Shown one piece after another: positions 1-7,935 of a stretch of DNA of 64,000 bases. The stretch covers positions 1 to 64,000 of the forward strand of contig NZ_VZII01000009.1 in NCBI RefSeq assembly GCF_009391885.1, in the 5' to 3' direction. The number at the start of each line of letters is the position of its first letter. The first letter of the stretch is position 1. The position numbers and the translations under genes were made by a program. The DNA comes from Pseudomonas sp. MN1F (GTDB lineage Bacteria; Pseudomonadota; Gammaproteobacteria; Pseudomonadales; Pseudomonadaceae). Under the pieces are notes generated by a model. That model saw nothing but the letters and a program-made list of their open reading frames with translations, ran no database searches and was not told the DNA's origin.

Positions 1-65
1 AGTGAAACGATGCATCGCCGATGGTAGTGTGGGGTTTCCCCATGTGAGAGTAGGTCATCGTCAAG
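1..65 (+). rRNA. rrf: 5S ribosomal RNA, 3' part (cut by window start)
   Basis: The first bases match the 3' half of a Pseudomonas 5S rRNA: the GATGGTAGTGTGGGG and CCCCATGTGAGAGTAGG arms, ending near TCATCGTCAAG. The 5' half and the rest of the rrn operon lie outside the window. A strong terminator follows directly, so this is the end of the operon. Confidence 0.93.
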
Positions 66-73
66 ATTCAAAC

Positions 74-115
74 AAAAAGCCCCTGTCTGCGTTGCAGACA
101 GGGGCTTTTTCTTTT
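74..115 (+). terminator. rRNA operon terminator
   Basis: A 17-bp perfect stem (74-90 with 94-110) with a 3-nt loop, GC-rich in the middle, flanked by an A run on the left and a T run on the right. It sits just after the 5S RNA. The A/T symmetry means it can also stop transcription coming from the minus-strand gntR gene. Confidence 0.93.
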
Positions 116-143
116 CCGGGCTACAGCCCCCTGGCGTTGAGCG

Positions 144-833
144 CTAGCGGGCGAGTTGTTTGTCCAGGTAGTTTCTGATCACCCGCGATCCATTGTTCAG
201 ATGCTGCTCCAGCACCCTTACCGCCTCGTCGACCAATTTGTCAGCAGCGGCATCGACCAGGGCGTTATGGTCGTCCTGAGTCAGCTTACCCAGTCCCATG
301 GATGACAAATGGAAGCGCAAGAAGCGTTCTTCCTCGTTCAGCTCGTTCTCGATCAGGCGCAGCAGTTTCTGGTTGGATGCCTTGCCATAGAGCGCCATGT
401 GGAACAGCCGATTGAGACGGCCGATTTCCGCATGGCTGGTTTCGTTTTCCAACTGCTGGATATAGCCACGCGCGCTGGCAATGTCGCTGGCATCGAGCAA
501 CGGAATCGACTGGCGCAAAGCTTCGCTCTCGAGAAGCACGCGCAATGCATAGGTGTCGACTGCATCCTCGCCAATCAACGGTGCGACCACCGCACCCTTG
601 TGCATTTCCACCTTCAGCAGCGATTGCGCCTCCAGCTGGCGCAGCGCCTCGCGCACCGGCATGCGGCTGACGCCGTACAAGTCGGCGATTTCCTGTTGGC
701 GCACAGCGGTGCCAGGTGGCAGGCGGCCATCTAGGATGGCGCTGCGCAGGCGCTCTTCGATGACGCCACGGGCCAGGTGTGCTGGCAGCTGTTCGCTGGC
801 CAGCACGTTACTGAGTTTGATTTTCTCGGCCAA
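144..833 (-). CDS. GntR family transcriptional regulator, FCD (FadR-type) subgroup
   Basis: A 229-residue DNA-binding regulator. Residues about 20-85 form the GntR winged helix, with the typical SRMPVREALRQLEAQSLL recognition region. Residues about 90-215 form the all-helical FCD ligand-binding domain, with His residues in LFHMALY, DDHN and EQHL that could bind a metal or an organic acid. The apparent start is TTG at 833, with a GAGG about 10 nt upstream. Its promoter side faces lapG across a 272-bp gap that contains a TTGGATCCAA palindrome, the kind of site FCD regulators use for autoregulation. The effector is unknown. It may control a distant gene, or lapG, but nothing in the sequence proves a link. 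Confidence 0.85.
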   Translation of the reverse strand: MAEKIKLSNVLASEQLPAHLARGVIEERLRSAILDGRLPPGTAVRQQEIADLYGVSRMPVREALRQLEAQSLLKVEMHKGAVVAPLIGEDAVDTYALRVLLESEALRQSIPLLDASDIASARGYIQQLENETSHAEIGRLNRLFHMALYGKASNQKLLRLIENELNEEERFLRFHLSSMGLGKLTQDDHNALVDAAADKLVDEAVRVLEQHLNNGSRVIRNYLDKQLAR

Positions 834-860
834 GCGGAGTGTGCCTCGACGACAAAAAAG

Positions 861-870
861 TTGGATCCAA
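861..870. promoter_or_regulatory. Candidate GntR/FCD operator
   Basis: TTGGATCCAA is a perfect 10-bp palindrome 28 bp upstream of the gntR start codon. FCD-type GntR proteins commonly bind short palindromes of this form near their own promoters. The assignment rests on form and position only. The rest of the 834-1105 gap holds no ORF I can support and should contain the lapG promoter. Confidence 0.5.
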
Positions 871-1105
871 TGACACTAGTGACAGGTATGGGGGCTTGTC
901 AAACCTGTGCCGCGACGAAGCGAGCGGCCTAGGTTCACAATAATGGTGGATGAGTTTTCCCGGCAAAGGAAGCGACACACACTAAGCGCTAACAATAAAG
1001 TTATAGCCAGCCGACCATCGGCTACATGATTGCGCGGTGCCATTGTCTTTTATGTGCCCAACCCGCACCATCGCTGCTCTGGACTGATCTGAACAGGGCT
1101 TCGCA

Positions 1106-1798
1106 GTGGCGACATCCTGGTTGCTCAAAACCACCGTGCGCCGCGCCTGCCTTGCGCTGTTGCTTGGCAGTCTGTTGCTGGGCGGCCTGCATGCGGATTG
1201 GAACTTCACCGAGATCAGCCGCAAGTCCCAGGCCCTGTATGGTCCGCTAGGGGCAGGCAAAGCCCGCATCGATGCCTGGCAGAACCTGATGGCAACGCAG
1301 CGCCAAGGCACCGAATTGCAGCGCCTGCAGGTGGTCAACCTGTTCTTCAATCAGCAGCTGCGTTATGTCGAAGACATCGACCTGTGGCATGAAGTCGACT
1401 ACTGGGCCACGCCAATCCAGGCCCTGATCAAGGGCGCCGGCGACTGTGAAGACTATGCCATCGCCAAGTACTTCAGCCTGCGCCGCATGGGTATCCCTGC
1501 CGATAAGCTGCGCATCACCTATGTCAAAGCCCTGCGCCAGAACCGGGCGCACATGGTCCTGACCTATTATTCAACCCCACAGGCTCAGCCGTTGGTGCTC
1601 GACAGCCTGATGGACGCAATCAAACCGGCCAGCCAACGTACCGACCTGCTGCCGGTCTACGCCTTCAATGGCGAAGGCTTGTGGCTGACCGGCGCCGCAG
1701 GCAATAAGAAGGTCGGCGACACCAAGCGCCTGTCACGCTGGCAGGACTTGTTGAAGAAAATGCAGGCCGAAGGGTTCCCGGCCGAACCGGTCTACTGA
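1106..1798 (+). CDS. lapG: LapG, periplasmic cysteine protease that releases the surface adhesin
   Basis: A 230-residue transglutaminase-like cysteine proteinase (BTLCP family). In known Lap systems LapG cuts the N-terminus of a large type I-secreted adhesin, LapA, and frees the cell from the surface. A hydrophobic export segment spans about residues 10-30. The catalytic triad is visible as Cys114 (GDCEDYAIAKY), His149 (NRAHMVL) and Asp166 (VLDSLMD). The start is GTG at 1106. lapD follows after 10 bp, the usual pairing, because LapD binds and inhibits LapG when c-di-GMP is high. The adhesin and its secretion genes are not in the window, so the substrate must be encoded elsewhere or lost. Confidence 0.93.
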   Translation: MATSWLLKTTVRRACLALLLGSLLLGGLHADWNFTEISRKSQALYGPLGAGKARIDAWQNLMATQRQGTELQRLQVVNLFFNQQLRYVEDIDLWHEVDYWATPIQALIKGAGDCEDYAIAKYFSLRRMGIPADKLRITYVKALRQNRAHMVLTYYSTPQAQPLVLDSLMDAIKPASQRTDLLPVYAFNGEGLWLTGAAGNKKVGDTKRLSRWQDLLKKMQAEGFPAEPVY

Positions 1799-1808
1799 AG
1801 GAGCGCAG

Positions 1809-3752
1809 ATGTCACTGTTCAAACAACTGCTGTTGGCCATTTGTCTGTTCCTGATAGTCGCCTTCAGTGGCAGCTTCATGGTCAGCCTGGAAAGCTCGCG
1901 TAGCCAGTACGTCAACCAGCTGCGCTCGCATGCCCAGGACGCTGCCACTGCGTTGGCGTTATCACTGACACCTAATATCGATGACCCGGCCATGGTAGAG
2001 CTGCTGGTCAGCTCGATCTTCGACAGTGGCTACTATGCCAGCATCAAGGTCGTCGACATGGGCTCCAACGCCGTGCTGGTGGAGCGCCACGCTGAGCCGG
2101 ACCCAGGTGGCGTGCCTGCCTGGTTCATCCACTTGATCGGCCTGGAAGCGGCTGGCGGCGATGCCATTGTCAGCCGTGGCTGGCAGCAGGCCGCACGGGT
2201 CGAGGTGGTCAGCCACCCGATGTTTGCCATTGGTAAAGTCTGGCAGAGCGCGTTGGGCAGCTTGGGCTGGCTGCTGCTGTGCGGTGCTGGCAGTGCGGCG
2301 CTGGGCGCCTTGCTGCTGCGTCGCCAACTGCGCCCGTTAGATGCGATGGTTGAGCAATCACAGGCCATTGCCCGGCGTGAGTTCCACAGCCTGCCGGAGC
2401 CGCGTACGCCAGAGCTGCGCCGGGTAGTGCAGGCAATGAACCAGATGGTTGAAAAGCTCAAGGCGCTGTTCAGCGAGCAGGCTGAGCGCAGTGAGCGGCT
2501 GCGTGCCGAGTCTTATCAGGACAGCCTGACCGGGTTGTCGAACCGGCGCTACTTCGAAATGCAGCTCAACGCCCGCGTCAGCAACATGGAGGAAGCCCGT
2601 GCCGGTTACCTGCTGTTGCTGCGTGTACAGGGCCTGGCAGGGCTCAACGCACGTCTCGGCGGCCAGCGTACGGACCAGCTGCTGCAAGCGGTAGGTGAGC
2701 AGCTAAGGCGCACCTGCGCCACCTTCCCGGAGACCAACGACCTGATATCCCGCAGCCGTGGTGGTGAATTCGCCGTCCTGGCGCCCGGGATGGTCCACGA
2801 AGACGCTGTGCAGCTTGCCCAGGCCCTTGAGGCGGCATTGCACAGCCTGCACGAAACGGGTGCCAGCGATATCTCGCCGGTCGCCTGCATTGGCCTGGCG
2901 CCGTTCAGCCCGGGCGATGCGCCGCAGGTGCTGCTGAAGCTGGCTGACGAGGCTTTGGCGCGTGCCGAGAATCAGCCGACGTCGGGTTGGGTATGTCTGG
3001 AGCAGGGTGCCGCTGCCGTTGCTGGCGACAGCCAGCACAAGTGGCATAAGCGCCTGGACGAGGCGTTTGTCAAAAGCCGCTTCGAGCTGTTCTTCCAGCC
3101 GGTGGTCCAGACCCAGGCCCCTCAGCGGGTGCTTCATTACAAAGTGATCTCGCGGCTGCTCGACGAGCAGGGCGAGGCCTTGCCCGCTGGCCGCTTCCTG
3201 CCCTGGCTGGAGCGTTTTGGCTGGATGGCGCGGCTGGACCTGCTGGTGCTGGAAAAAGCGCTCGCGCACCTGCGCAGTCACGGCCCGGTGCTGGCCCTGA
3301 ACCTGTCTGCTGCAACTTTGGCCGACCCGAAGGCTCTGGAGAGGGTTTATGAGCTGCTGAGCCAGAACACGGCGCTGGGTGCGCGGTTGATCCTGGAGAT
3401 CGGCGAGGAGCAACTGCCGAATCAGGCCGCGCTGGAACAGTTGACCTGGCGCCTGCGCGAGCTTGGTTTCGGCCTGGCTCTGCAGCGCTTTGGTGGGCGC
3501 TTCAGCATGATCGGCAACCTGGCGCATCTGGGCCTGGCCTACCTGAAGATCGATGGCAGCTACATTCGCAACATCGACCAGGAGCAACACAAGCGGCTGT
3601 TCATCGAGGCGATCCAGCGTGCGGCGCACAGTATCGACCTGCCATTGATCGCCGAGAGGGTCGAGACCGAAGGCGAGCGGCAGGTACTGCAGGACCTGGG
3701 CATCGAAGGGGTTCAGGGCCTGCTGTCTGGGGAGCCCGCGCCCTGGCGCTGA
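1809..3752 (+). CDS. lapD: LapD, inner-membrane c-di-GMP receptor that sequesters LapG
   Basis: 647 residues: a first membrane helix (about 5-27), a periplasmic sensor region, a second helix (about 145-165), HAMP, then GGDEF and EAL domains. Both enzyme signatures are degenerate. GGDEF reads RGGEF (317-321) and the EAL triplet position reads KVI (445-447, in KVISRLL). This matches the known LapD design of a receptor without diguanylate cyclase or phosphodiesterase activity. Bound c-di-GMP switches the periplasmic domain so that it holds LapG. The start ATG has GGAG 7 nt upstream. It is followed not by lapCBA but by a small minus-strand gene and the cellulose operon. Confidence 0.95.
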   Translation: MSLFKQLLLAICLFLIVAFSGSFMVSLESSRSQYVNQLRSHAQDAATALALSLTPNIDDPAMVELLVSSIFDSGYYASIKVVDMGSNAVLVERHAEPDPGGVPAWFIHLIGLEAAGGDAIVSRGWQQAARVEVVSHPMFAIGKVWQSALGSLGWLLLCGAGSAALGALLLRRQLRPLDAMVEQSQAIARREFHSLPEPRTPELRRVVQAMNQMVEKLKALFSEQAERSERLRAESYQDSLTGLSNRRYFEMQLNARVSNMEEARAGYLLLLRVQGLAGLNARLGGQRTDQLLQAVGEQLRRTCATFPETNDLISRSRGGEFAVLAPGMVHEDAVQLAQALEAALHSLHETGASDISPVACIGLAPFSPGDAPQVLLKLADEALARAENQPTSGWVCLEQGAAAVAGDSQHKWHKRLDEAFVKSRFELFFQPVVQTQAPQRVLHYKVISRLLDEQGEALPAGRFLPWLERFGWMARLDLLVLEKALAHLRSHGPVLALNLSAATLADPKALERVYELLSQNTALGARLILEIGEEQLPNQAALEQLTWRLRELGFGLALQRFGGRFSMIGNLAHLGLAYLKIDGSYIRNIDQEQHKRLFIEAIQRAAHSIDLPLIAERVETEGERQVLQDLGIEGVQGLLSGEPAPWR

Positions 3753-3754
3753 TC

Positions 3755-4096
3755 TCAGATCAACCCGCCTTCCTCCTCTTCTTCGATCAGGTTGTTCAGG
3801 CTGCCCAGCGCCTTGCGCGCCGTCGAGCGGCTGAGCAGCTTGGCCTGAGCCCCGGCAGGCAGGTCGGTGATGCTGATCACGCCCTTGGTGGTCAGCACTT
3901 CGATCAGGTCTTCGAGCACGCGGATCATGTCCAGGTCGCTCTGCTTGAGTTGCTTGAGGCTGTTCTCGACAACATCGTCGGCGAACCATTCCTGGATTTC
4001 CGCATGGTCGGCGGGCAGGATTTCCGTGTACTCGGCATAGGGCGCGGCTTCCACCCGCGCCAACTGCCCCTCGCCGTCGCGTTGCACATAGAACAT
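3755..4096 (-). CDS. Conserved small Pseudomonas protein of unknown function
   Basis: 113 residues from the ATG at 4096, chosen because GAGG lies 9 nt upstream. The ATGs at 4114 and 4105 are worse placed. The sequence is acidic, soluble-looking and helical, ending in a Glu-rich NLIEEEEEGGLI tail. From memory, relatives in Pseudomonas are often labelled tryptophan synthase subunit beta. Nothing in this 113-residue protein resembles TrpB, which is about 400 residues and binds PLP, so that name should not be used. It converges with lapD with 2 bp between the stops. Confidence 0.75.
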   Translation of the reverse strand: MFYVQRDGEGQLARVEAAPYAEYTEILPADHAEIQEWFADDVVENSLKQLKQSDLDMIRVLEDLIEVLTTKGVISITDLPAGAQAKLLSRSTARKALGSLNNLIEEEEEGGLI

Positions 4097-4251
4097 GGCG
4101 TCCATCCTCATCATGTTGAAGCCTTGGGATCGGCTCTGGCGCAGCATAGGCAACTTTGCCCTGCTGCGCCTGCCAGTCGGCTGAGCATCGGCATGGCACG
4201 GCACGTCAGATCACGATTGGCAAACGTGTGCGGCAACTCACAAATATCATC

Positions 4252-4282
4252 TTGACACTATTTTCACCTGGTGCTGTAGAAT
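4252..4282 (+). promoter_or_regulatory. Candidate sigma-70 promoter of the bcs operon
   Basis: TTGACA at 4252-4257 is a consensus -35. Seventeen bases later comes TGTAGA (4275-4280), overlapped by TAGAAT at 4277-4282 with a 19-bp spacer. It is the best promoter match in the 317-bp gap 4097-4413 and would give a 5' leader of about 125 nt before bcsE. Confidence 0.5.
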
Positions 4283-4320
4283 TGACGGACTAAACCTAAG
4301 CCTACTCTGCAGTAGTCGTA

Positions 4321-4346
4321 TTTTTGACACTTTTGCTCGTCAAAAA
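4321..4346. repeat. Inverted repeat in the bcs leader
   Basis: TTTTTGAC (4321-4328) and GTCAAAAA (4339-4346) form a perfect 8-bp inverted repeat around a 10-nt loop. TTGAC also occurs at 4252, 4282 and 4414, the last over the bcsE start codon. The repeat could be a protein-binding site or an RNA hairpin. Confidence 0.5.
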
Positions 4347-4413
4347 GTCGCTAGCGCGCACGTGCGGCCTACGTCTTTGAATCAGCTCCGATTTCGAATT
4401 CAGAGTCATCGTT

Positions 4414-5916
4414 TTGACGAAAAGTATTCCGTTGTTGGCTATTCCCGGACTAGGTGCCGAGCATAGTCAGTTCCATGAGCAAGGCCTGTATTGGTTGGCC
4501 TGTGACACCACAGAAAACGCCGCTACGCTCTGCCGCCAAGTGATCGAAGCCATGCCTGAACAAGGCCGGGCGGCGTTGCTGGGCGGTGCGCGCGTGATAC
4601 AAGAGGCCCTCGCAGGCCTGGACCCCGCTTGCGGTCCTGGCGAACTGACGTTGTTCGAGGCTGACACGCGGGCCATTCTGCACCTGAAAAGCGACCTGCC
4701 GCGTATCGACTTGCCTGGCCGAGTGCTGCTGGTCATCGTGCCATCGGCTGCCTGGGAAGGTGGCACCGCCGAGCACTGGTGCCAGGCGCTGCGCCAGGCG
4801 GCGCTTGCGGCCGGTGCGCTGGTTCTGGTGATCAGTGAAGGGCAGAGTGCCTCGCTGGTCGAGCGCCTGCGCGCATTCAACCAATCGCTCGACGGGCTCG
4901 CCCAGCTGTATCGCGGCCAGGGTGGCACGCGTTACCTGCAGCACTTCTGGAGCAACAGGCTCGGCGTTGCCGGCACCCAAGACTTGGAACTCGCACGCCA
5001 TGCCGGTGGTTTTGCCGTTGCCAGGCGGCCGCTGCCGTTGACCGATGCCGGCGGTGATGAGCTGCTCTGCCTGGCCCAGAGCCAGGTCCTCGAAGGTGCG
5101 CCTGCCTTGTCGGAGCACTGGCAGGTGTTCGACAGCATCAGCGAGGTTGGCGCCAAGGCCAGTCGTGCTGTGTCGGCAACCGTGATTTTCGCCATGGATG
5201 GGGGCCAGCGCCTGGATGTCCTTGCCCGCCAGTTGCACACGTTGCGACAGCTGCGTGGCAATGCCCTGAAGCTGGTGGTGCGGGAAATGGCGCCAACCCT
5301 GCGCTACCAGGACGAACAGCTGTTGCTGGCCTGTGGTGCAAGCCAGATTGTGCCGTTCGGCGCCAGCCTGTCGCGTTTCCTGACCATGGTCGACAGCATC
5401 CAGGGTTATGTCTGGCGCCGCCACCTGCCGGCCGACTTCGATGCCTTGCTCGCTCGCCTGCGGCCAATGCCGGTCTGCGGCCTGGTGGCACCTCGGGTGT
5501 TTGCCGAAGCGGTGCGGCAGATGTGGCACGGCCATCGTAACGGCGAAATCGTCCACCAGCTCTTGGTGTTGCGCCCGGCACCGGGCCTGAGCCCGCTGCA
5601 GGCCTGCTCGCGCACGGTGTTCCGCCGCGATGGCGACATCGCCTGCGTGGTCGGCGAGGTGTTGTTCCTGTTCCTCTTCGCCTGCCGCTCGGAGGGCGTC
5701 GAGCAGGCGCTTGACCACATCTTCCAGTTGTCCTGGAAGGAACTGTTCATCAACCAGGATCTGTTGGTCAGCCTCGACAGCCTGGACGCTCCGGCATTTC
5801 TCGACGAAACCGTACCGCAGCCGCCACTGGCCGAGTCGGTGGTGCTGCCAGCGGCGCTGAAACGGCCCACCCTGGTGCCTCGGCGGATCGCCCTGGACCC
5901 TGGAGGGGCCGCATGA
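4414..5916 (+). CDS. bcsE: BcsE, cytosolic c-di-GMP receptor of the cellulose synthase complex
   Basis: 500 residues, close to the roughly 520 of the E. coli protein. The C-terminal GIL domain contains the RxGD c-di-GMP motif as RDGD at 405-408 (FRRDGDIACVVGEV). The N-terminal half is the degenerate NTPase-like and receiver-like part that contacts BcsF and BcsRQ. The start appears to be TTG at 4414 with only a weak Shine-Dalgarno, so start efficiency may limit expression. It opens the operon and overlaps bcsF by 4 bp. In known systems BcsE raises cellulose output and supports phosphoethanolamine decoration through BcsF and BcsG. Confidence 0.88.
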   Translation: MTKSIPLLAIPGLGAEHSQFHEQGLYWLACDTTENAATLCRQVIEAMPEQGRAALLGGARVIQEALAGLDPACGPGELTLFEADTRAILHLKSDLPRIDLPGRVLLVIVPSAAWEGGTAEHWCQALRQAALAAGALVLVISEGQSASLVERLRAFNQSLDGLAQLYRGQGGTRYLQHFWSNRLGVAGTQDLELARHAGGFAVARRPLPLTDAGGDELLCLAQSQVLEGAPALSEHWQVFDSISEVGAKASRAVSATVIFAMDGGQRLDVLARQLHTLRQLRGNALKLVVREMAPTLRYQDEQLLLACGASQIVPFGASLSRFLTMVDSIQGYVWRRHLPADFDALLARLRPMPVCGLVAPRVFAEAVRQMWHGHRNGEIVHQLLVLRPAPGLSPLQACSRTVFRRDGDIACVVGEVLFLFLFACRSEGVEQALDHIFQLSWKELFINQDLLVSLDSLDAPAFLDETVPQPPLAESVVLPAALKRPTLVPRRIALDPGGAA

Positions 5917-6092
5917 ACTTCGTGCAACTGCTTCAGGTAATTGGCATCAGTGCGCTGGTTACCTTGATCCTGGTCCTGTTCGTGGTGAGCATGCGTGCCA
6001 CCGTGAAGGGCTGGCTGAACCGCCTTTTGCGACCTCGTTACCTGAAGCCGGTGGGTGTACGCCGCCGTGTGGTGCGTCAGGACACTGAATAA
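5913..6092 (+). CDS. bcsF: BcsF, small membrane anchor linking BcsE to BcsG
   Basis: 59 residues, in the ATGA overlap with bcsE and sharing one base with the bcsG start. One transmembrane helix covers about residues 9-28 (IGISALVTLILVLFVVSM), followed by a basic cytosolic tail rich in Arg and Lys (LRPRYLKPVGVRRRVV). Position, size and topology fit BcsF (YhjT), the peptide that recruits BcsE to the membrane and to BcsG. Confidence 0.85.
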   Translation: MNFVQLLQVIGISALVTLILVLFVVSMRATVKGWLNRLLRPRYLKPVGVRRRVVRQDTE

Positions 6093-7720
6093 TGACTAGT
6101 TCGACATTTTCCGCCCAGGTGCCGGCCCGTTGGCACGGTCTGGGTGCCTGGAACCTCTATTTCCTGGCCAAGTTCCTGTTGGTCGCGGTTGGCATGCTGG
6201 ACTTCCAGGCACTGCCCAATCTGCTGTTCGCGGCATTTCTGCTGATCCCGCTGCCGAGACGCTGGCTGCGCGTCGGGCGCCAGGTCGTGGCCGTACCCGT
6301 GGGCATCGCGCTGTTCTATCACGACACCTGGCTGCCACCGTTCCGGCGCTTGCTGGCGCAGCCGGGGGTGCTCGATTTCTCGTGGGATTACCTGTTGGAG
6401 CTGCTGGCCAGGTTCATCAACTGGAACCTGATCGGCGCCCTGGTGCTGCTGCTGGTGGGCTACCTTTACCTGCGTCATTGGCTGCGCCTGAGCACGCTGA
6501 GCTTGGCCGGCCTAGCATGGCTGGCGGTCGGCGGCCTGCCGGCGCTGAGCATCGGTGGTGGCCAGCCAGCCGTCGCCGGTGCTGGCAATCCGGCTGCCAC
6601 GGCCGCTGTTGCACCGGCTGCGGCCGTGGCCGACACGGCGACCCTGAATGCCTGGCTGGAGCGCTTCTTCGCCAGCGAGCGGCAACGGGTGACCACATTC
6701 CCTGCCGTGAAAGCGGACGAGCAGAACTTCGACTTGCTGGTAATCAACGTGTGCTCCCTGGCCTGGGACGACCTCTCGGCTGTCGGCATGCACGACAACG
6801 CCTTGTTCTCGCGCCTGGACGTGGTGTTCGATCAGTTCAACTCGGCGACCTCCTACAGCGGGCCGGCGGCGATTCGCATGCTTCGCGCCAGCTGCGGCCA
6901 GTCGTCCCATGCGGGCCTGTACCAGCAGGCGCCCGAACAGTGCCTGCTGTTCCAGAACCTGGCCAAGCTTGGGTTCCAGAGCCAGACGCTGCTCAACCAC
7001 AGTGGGCGTTTCGACAACTTTATCGGCGACATCACCACCCAGCACATGCCGCAGCCAGGTTTCAGCGTCAGCGACTTCCCGCGGGCGCTGGTCAGCTTCG
7101 ACGGCTCGCCGATCGCTGGCGACCTGGACGTACTGCACGGCTGGTGGGGCAAGCGCAAGAGCTCCGGCGCCGACCATGTTTCGTTGTTCTACAACACCAT
7201 CAGCCTGCATGACGGCAACCGCATGGTGACCGCCGACGGCGGCACGCGCCCGGCCGATTACGCCACGCGGGCCAACCGCCTGTTCGGTGACCTCGGCAAG
7301 TTCCTCGACGAGCTCGAAGGCAGCGGCCGTCGCGTGGTGGTCGCCATCGTTCCCGAGCACGGCGCGTCCTTGCACGGTGACCGCATGCAACTGTCGGGCA
7401 TGCGTGAGATCCCGACACCGTCGATCACCCATGTGCCGGTCGGCCTCAAGTTCATTGGCATGGGCCAACCGGCGCGTGGCGAGCCTCTGCGGGTCACCGC
7501 GCCTACCAGCTTCCTGGCGCTGTCCGAGCTGGTTTCCCGTGTGTATGCGGGCCTCGGGGCGGGGCAGACCCTCGACCTGCCAAGCCTGCTGACCGACCTG
7601 CCGACCACCGAGCGCGTGTCGGAAACCTCCGGTGCCCAGGTGCTGGACTACCAGGGCCAAACCTATATGCGCCTGCAAGGCCAGCCGGACTGGCAGCCTG
7701 TTCCGAAGGAGAGCCCATGA
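6092..7720 (+). CDS. bcsG: BcsG, cellulose phosphoethanolamine transferase
   Basis: 542 residues: about five N-terminal membrane helices (to about residue 155), an Ala-rich linker, then a periplasmic alkaline-phosphatase-like domain. The nucleophile region is conserved (SATSYSGPAAIRMLRASCGQ, Ser254/Ser256), as is the later VVAIVPEHGASLHGDRMQLSG block, which supplies metal ligands. BcsG moves phosphoethanolamine from a phospholipid to glucose O6 of nascent cellulose. Its presence, with no wssFGHI-type acetylation genes nearby, predicts pEtN-cellulose rather than acetylated cellulose. Confidence 0.92.
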   Translation: MTSSTFSAQVPARWHGLGAWNLYFLAKFLLVAVGMLDFQALPNLLFAAFLLIPLPRRWLRVGRQVVAVPVGIALFYHDTWLPPFRRLLAQPGVLDFSWDYLLELLARFINWNLIGALVLLLVGYLYLRHWLRLSTLSLAGLAWLAVGGLPALSIGGGQPAVAGAGNPAATAAVAPAAAVADTATLNAWLERFFASERQRVTTFPAVKADEQNFDLLVINVCSLAWDDLSAVGMHDNALFSRLDVVFDQFNSATSYSGPAAIRMLRASCGQSSHAGLYQQAPEQCLLFQNLAKLGFQSQTLLNHSGRFDNFIGDITTQHMPQPGFSVSDFPRALVSFDGSPIAGDLDVLHGWWGKRKSSGADHVSLFYNTISLHDGNRMVTADGGTRPADYATRANRLFGDLGKFLDELEGSGRRVVVAIVPEHGASLHGDRMQLSGMREIPTPSITHVPVGLKFIGMGQPARGEPLRVTAPTSFLALSELVSRVYAGLGAGQTLDLPSLLTDLPTTERVSETSGAQVLDYQGQTYMRLQGQPDWQPVPKESP

Positions 7721-7935
7721 AGACTGGCAAAGCAGACCCATCCGACCGCAGTGATGATATCGCCCAGTTGCGCCAGTACCTGGCCATGCCTGCCTTGAGC
7801 TATCAGGACATTTCCATGATGGTCGGTGTGCAGCAGGCGTTGCAGCGCTGGCCGCTGCTGGGCGAAAGCTGCATGGCCCGCCTGGAAGAAGCTGCCTTGG
7901 CGCGGACCGAGCAGTCGAAGGCCGTGCAGTCATGA
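7717..7935 (+). CDS. bcsR: BcsR, small regulator of cellulose synthase assembly
   Basis: 72 residues. The core DDIAQLRQYLAMPALSYQDI and QQALQRWPLLGE match the BcsR (YhjR) pattern. In E. coli BcsR binds BcsQ and together they stabilise and activate the inner-membrane complex. It overlaps bcsG and bcsQ by 4 bp each, which would couple translation of the BcsR and BcsQ partners. Confidence 0.85.
   Translation: MKTGKADPSDRSDDIAQLRQYLAMPALSYQDISMMVGVQQALQRWPLLGESCMARLEEAALARTEQSKAVQS

Noticed and set aside
3755..4096. Label 'tryptophan synthase subunit beta' for the small protein
   Set aside because: 113 residues with no PLP-binding or TrpB motif. The name seems to be a propagated error.
2703..4199. 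498-codon open frame opposite lapD
   Set aside because: It is antisense to lapD and rich in Arg, Gln and Ala as expected for shadow frames in high-GC DNA. It has no family motif and no ribosome binding site.
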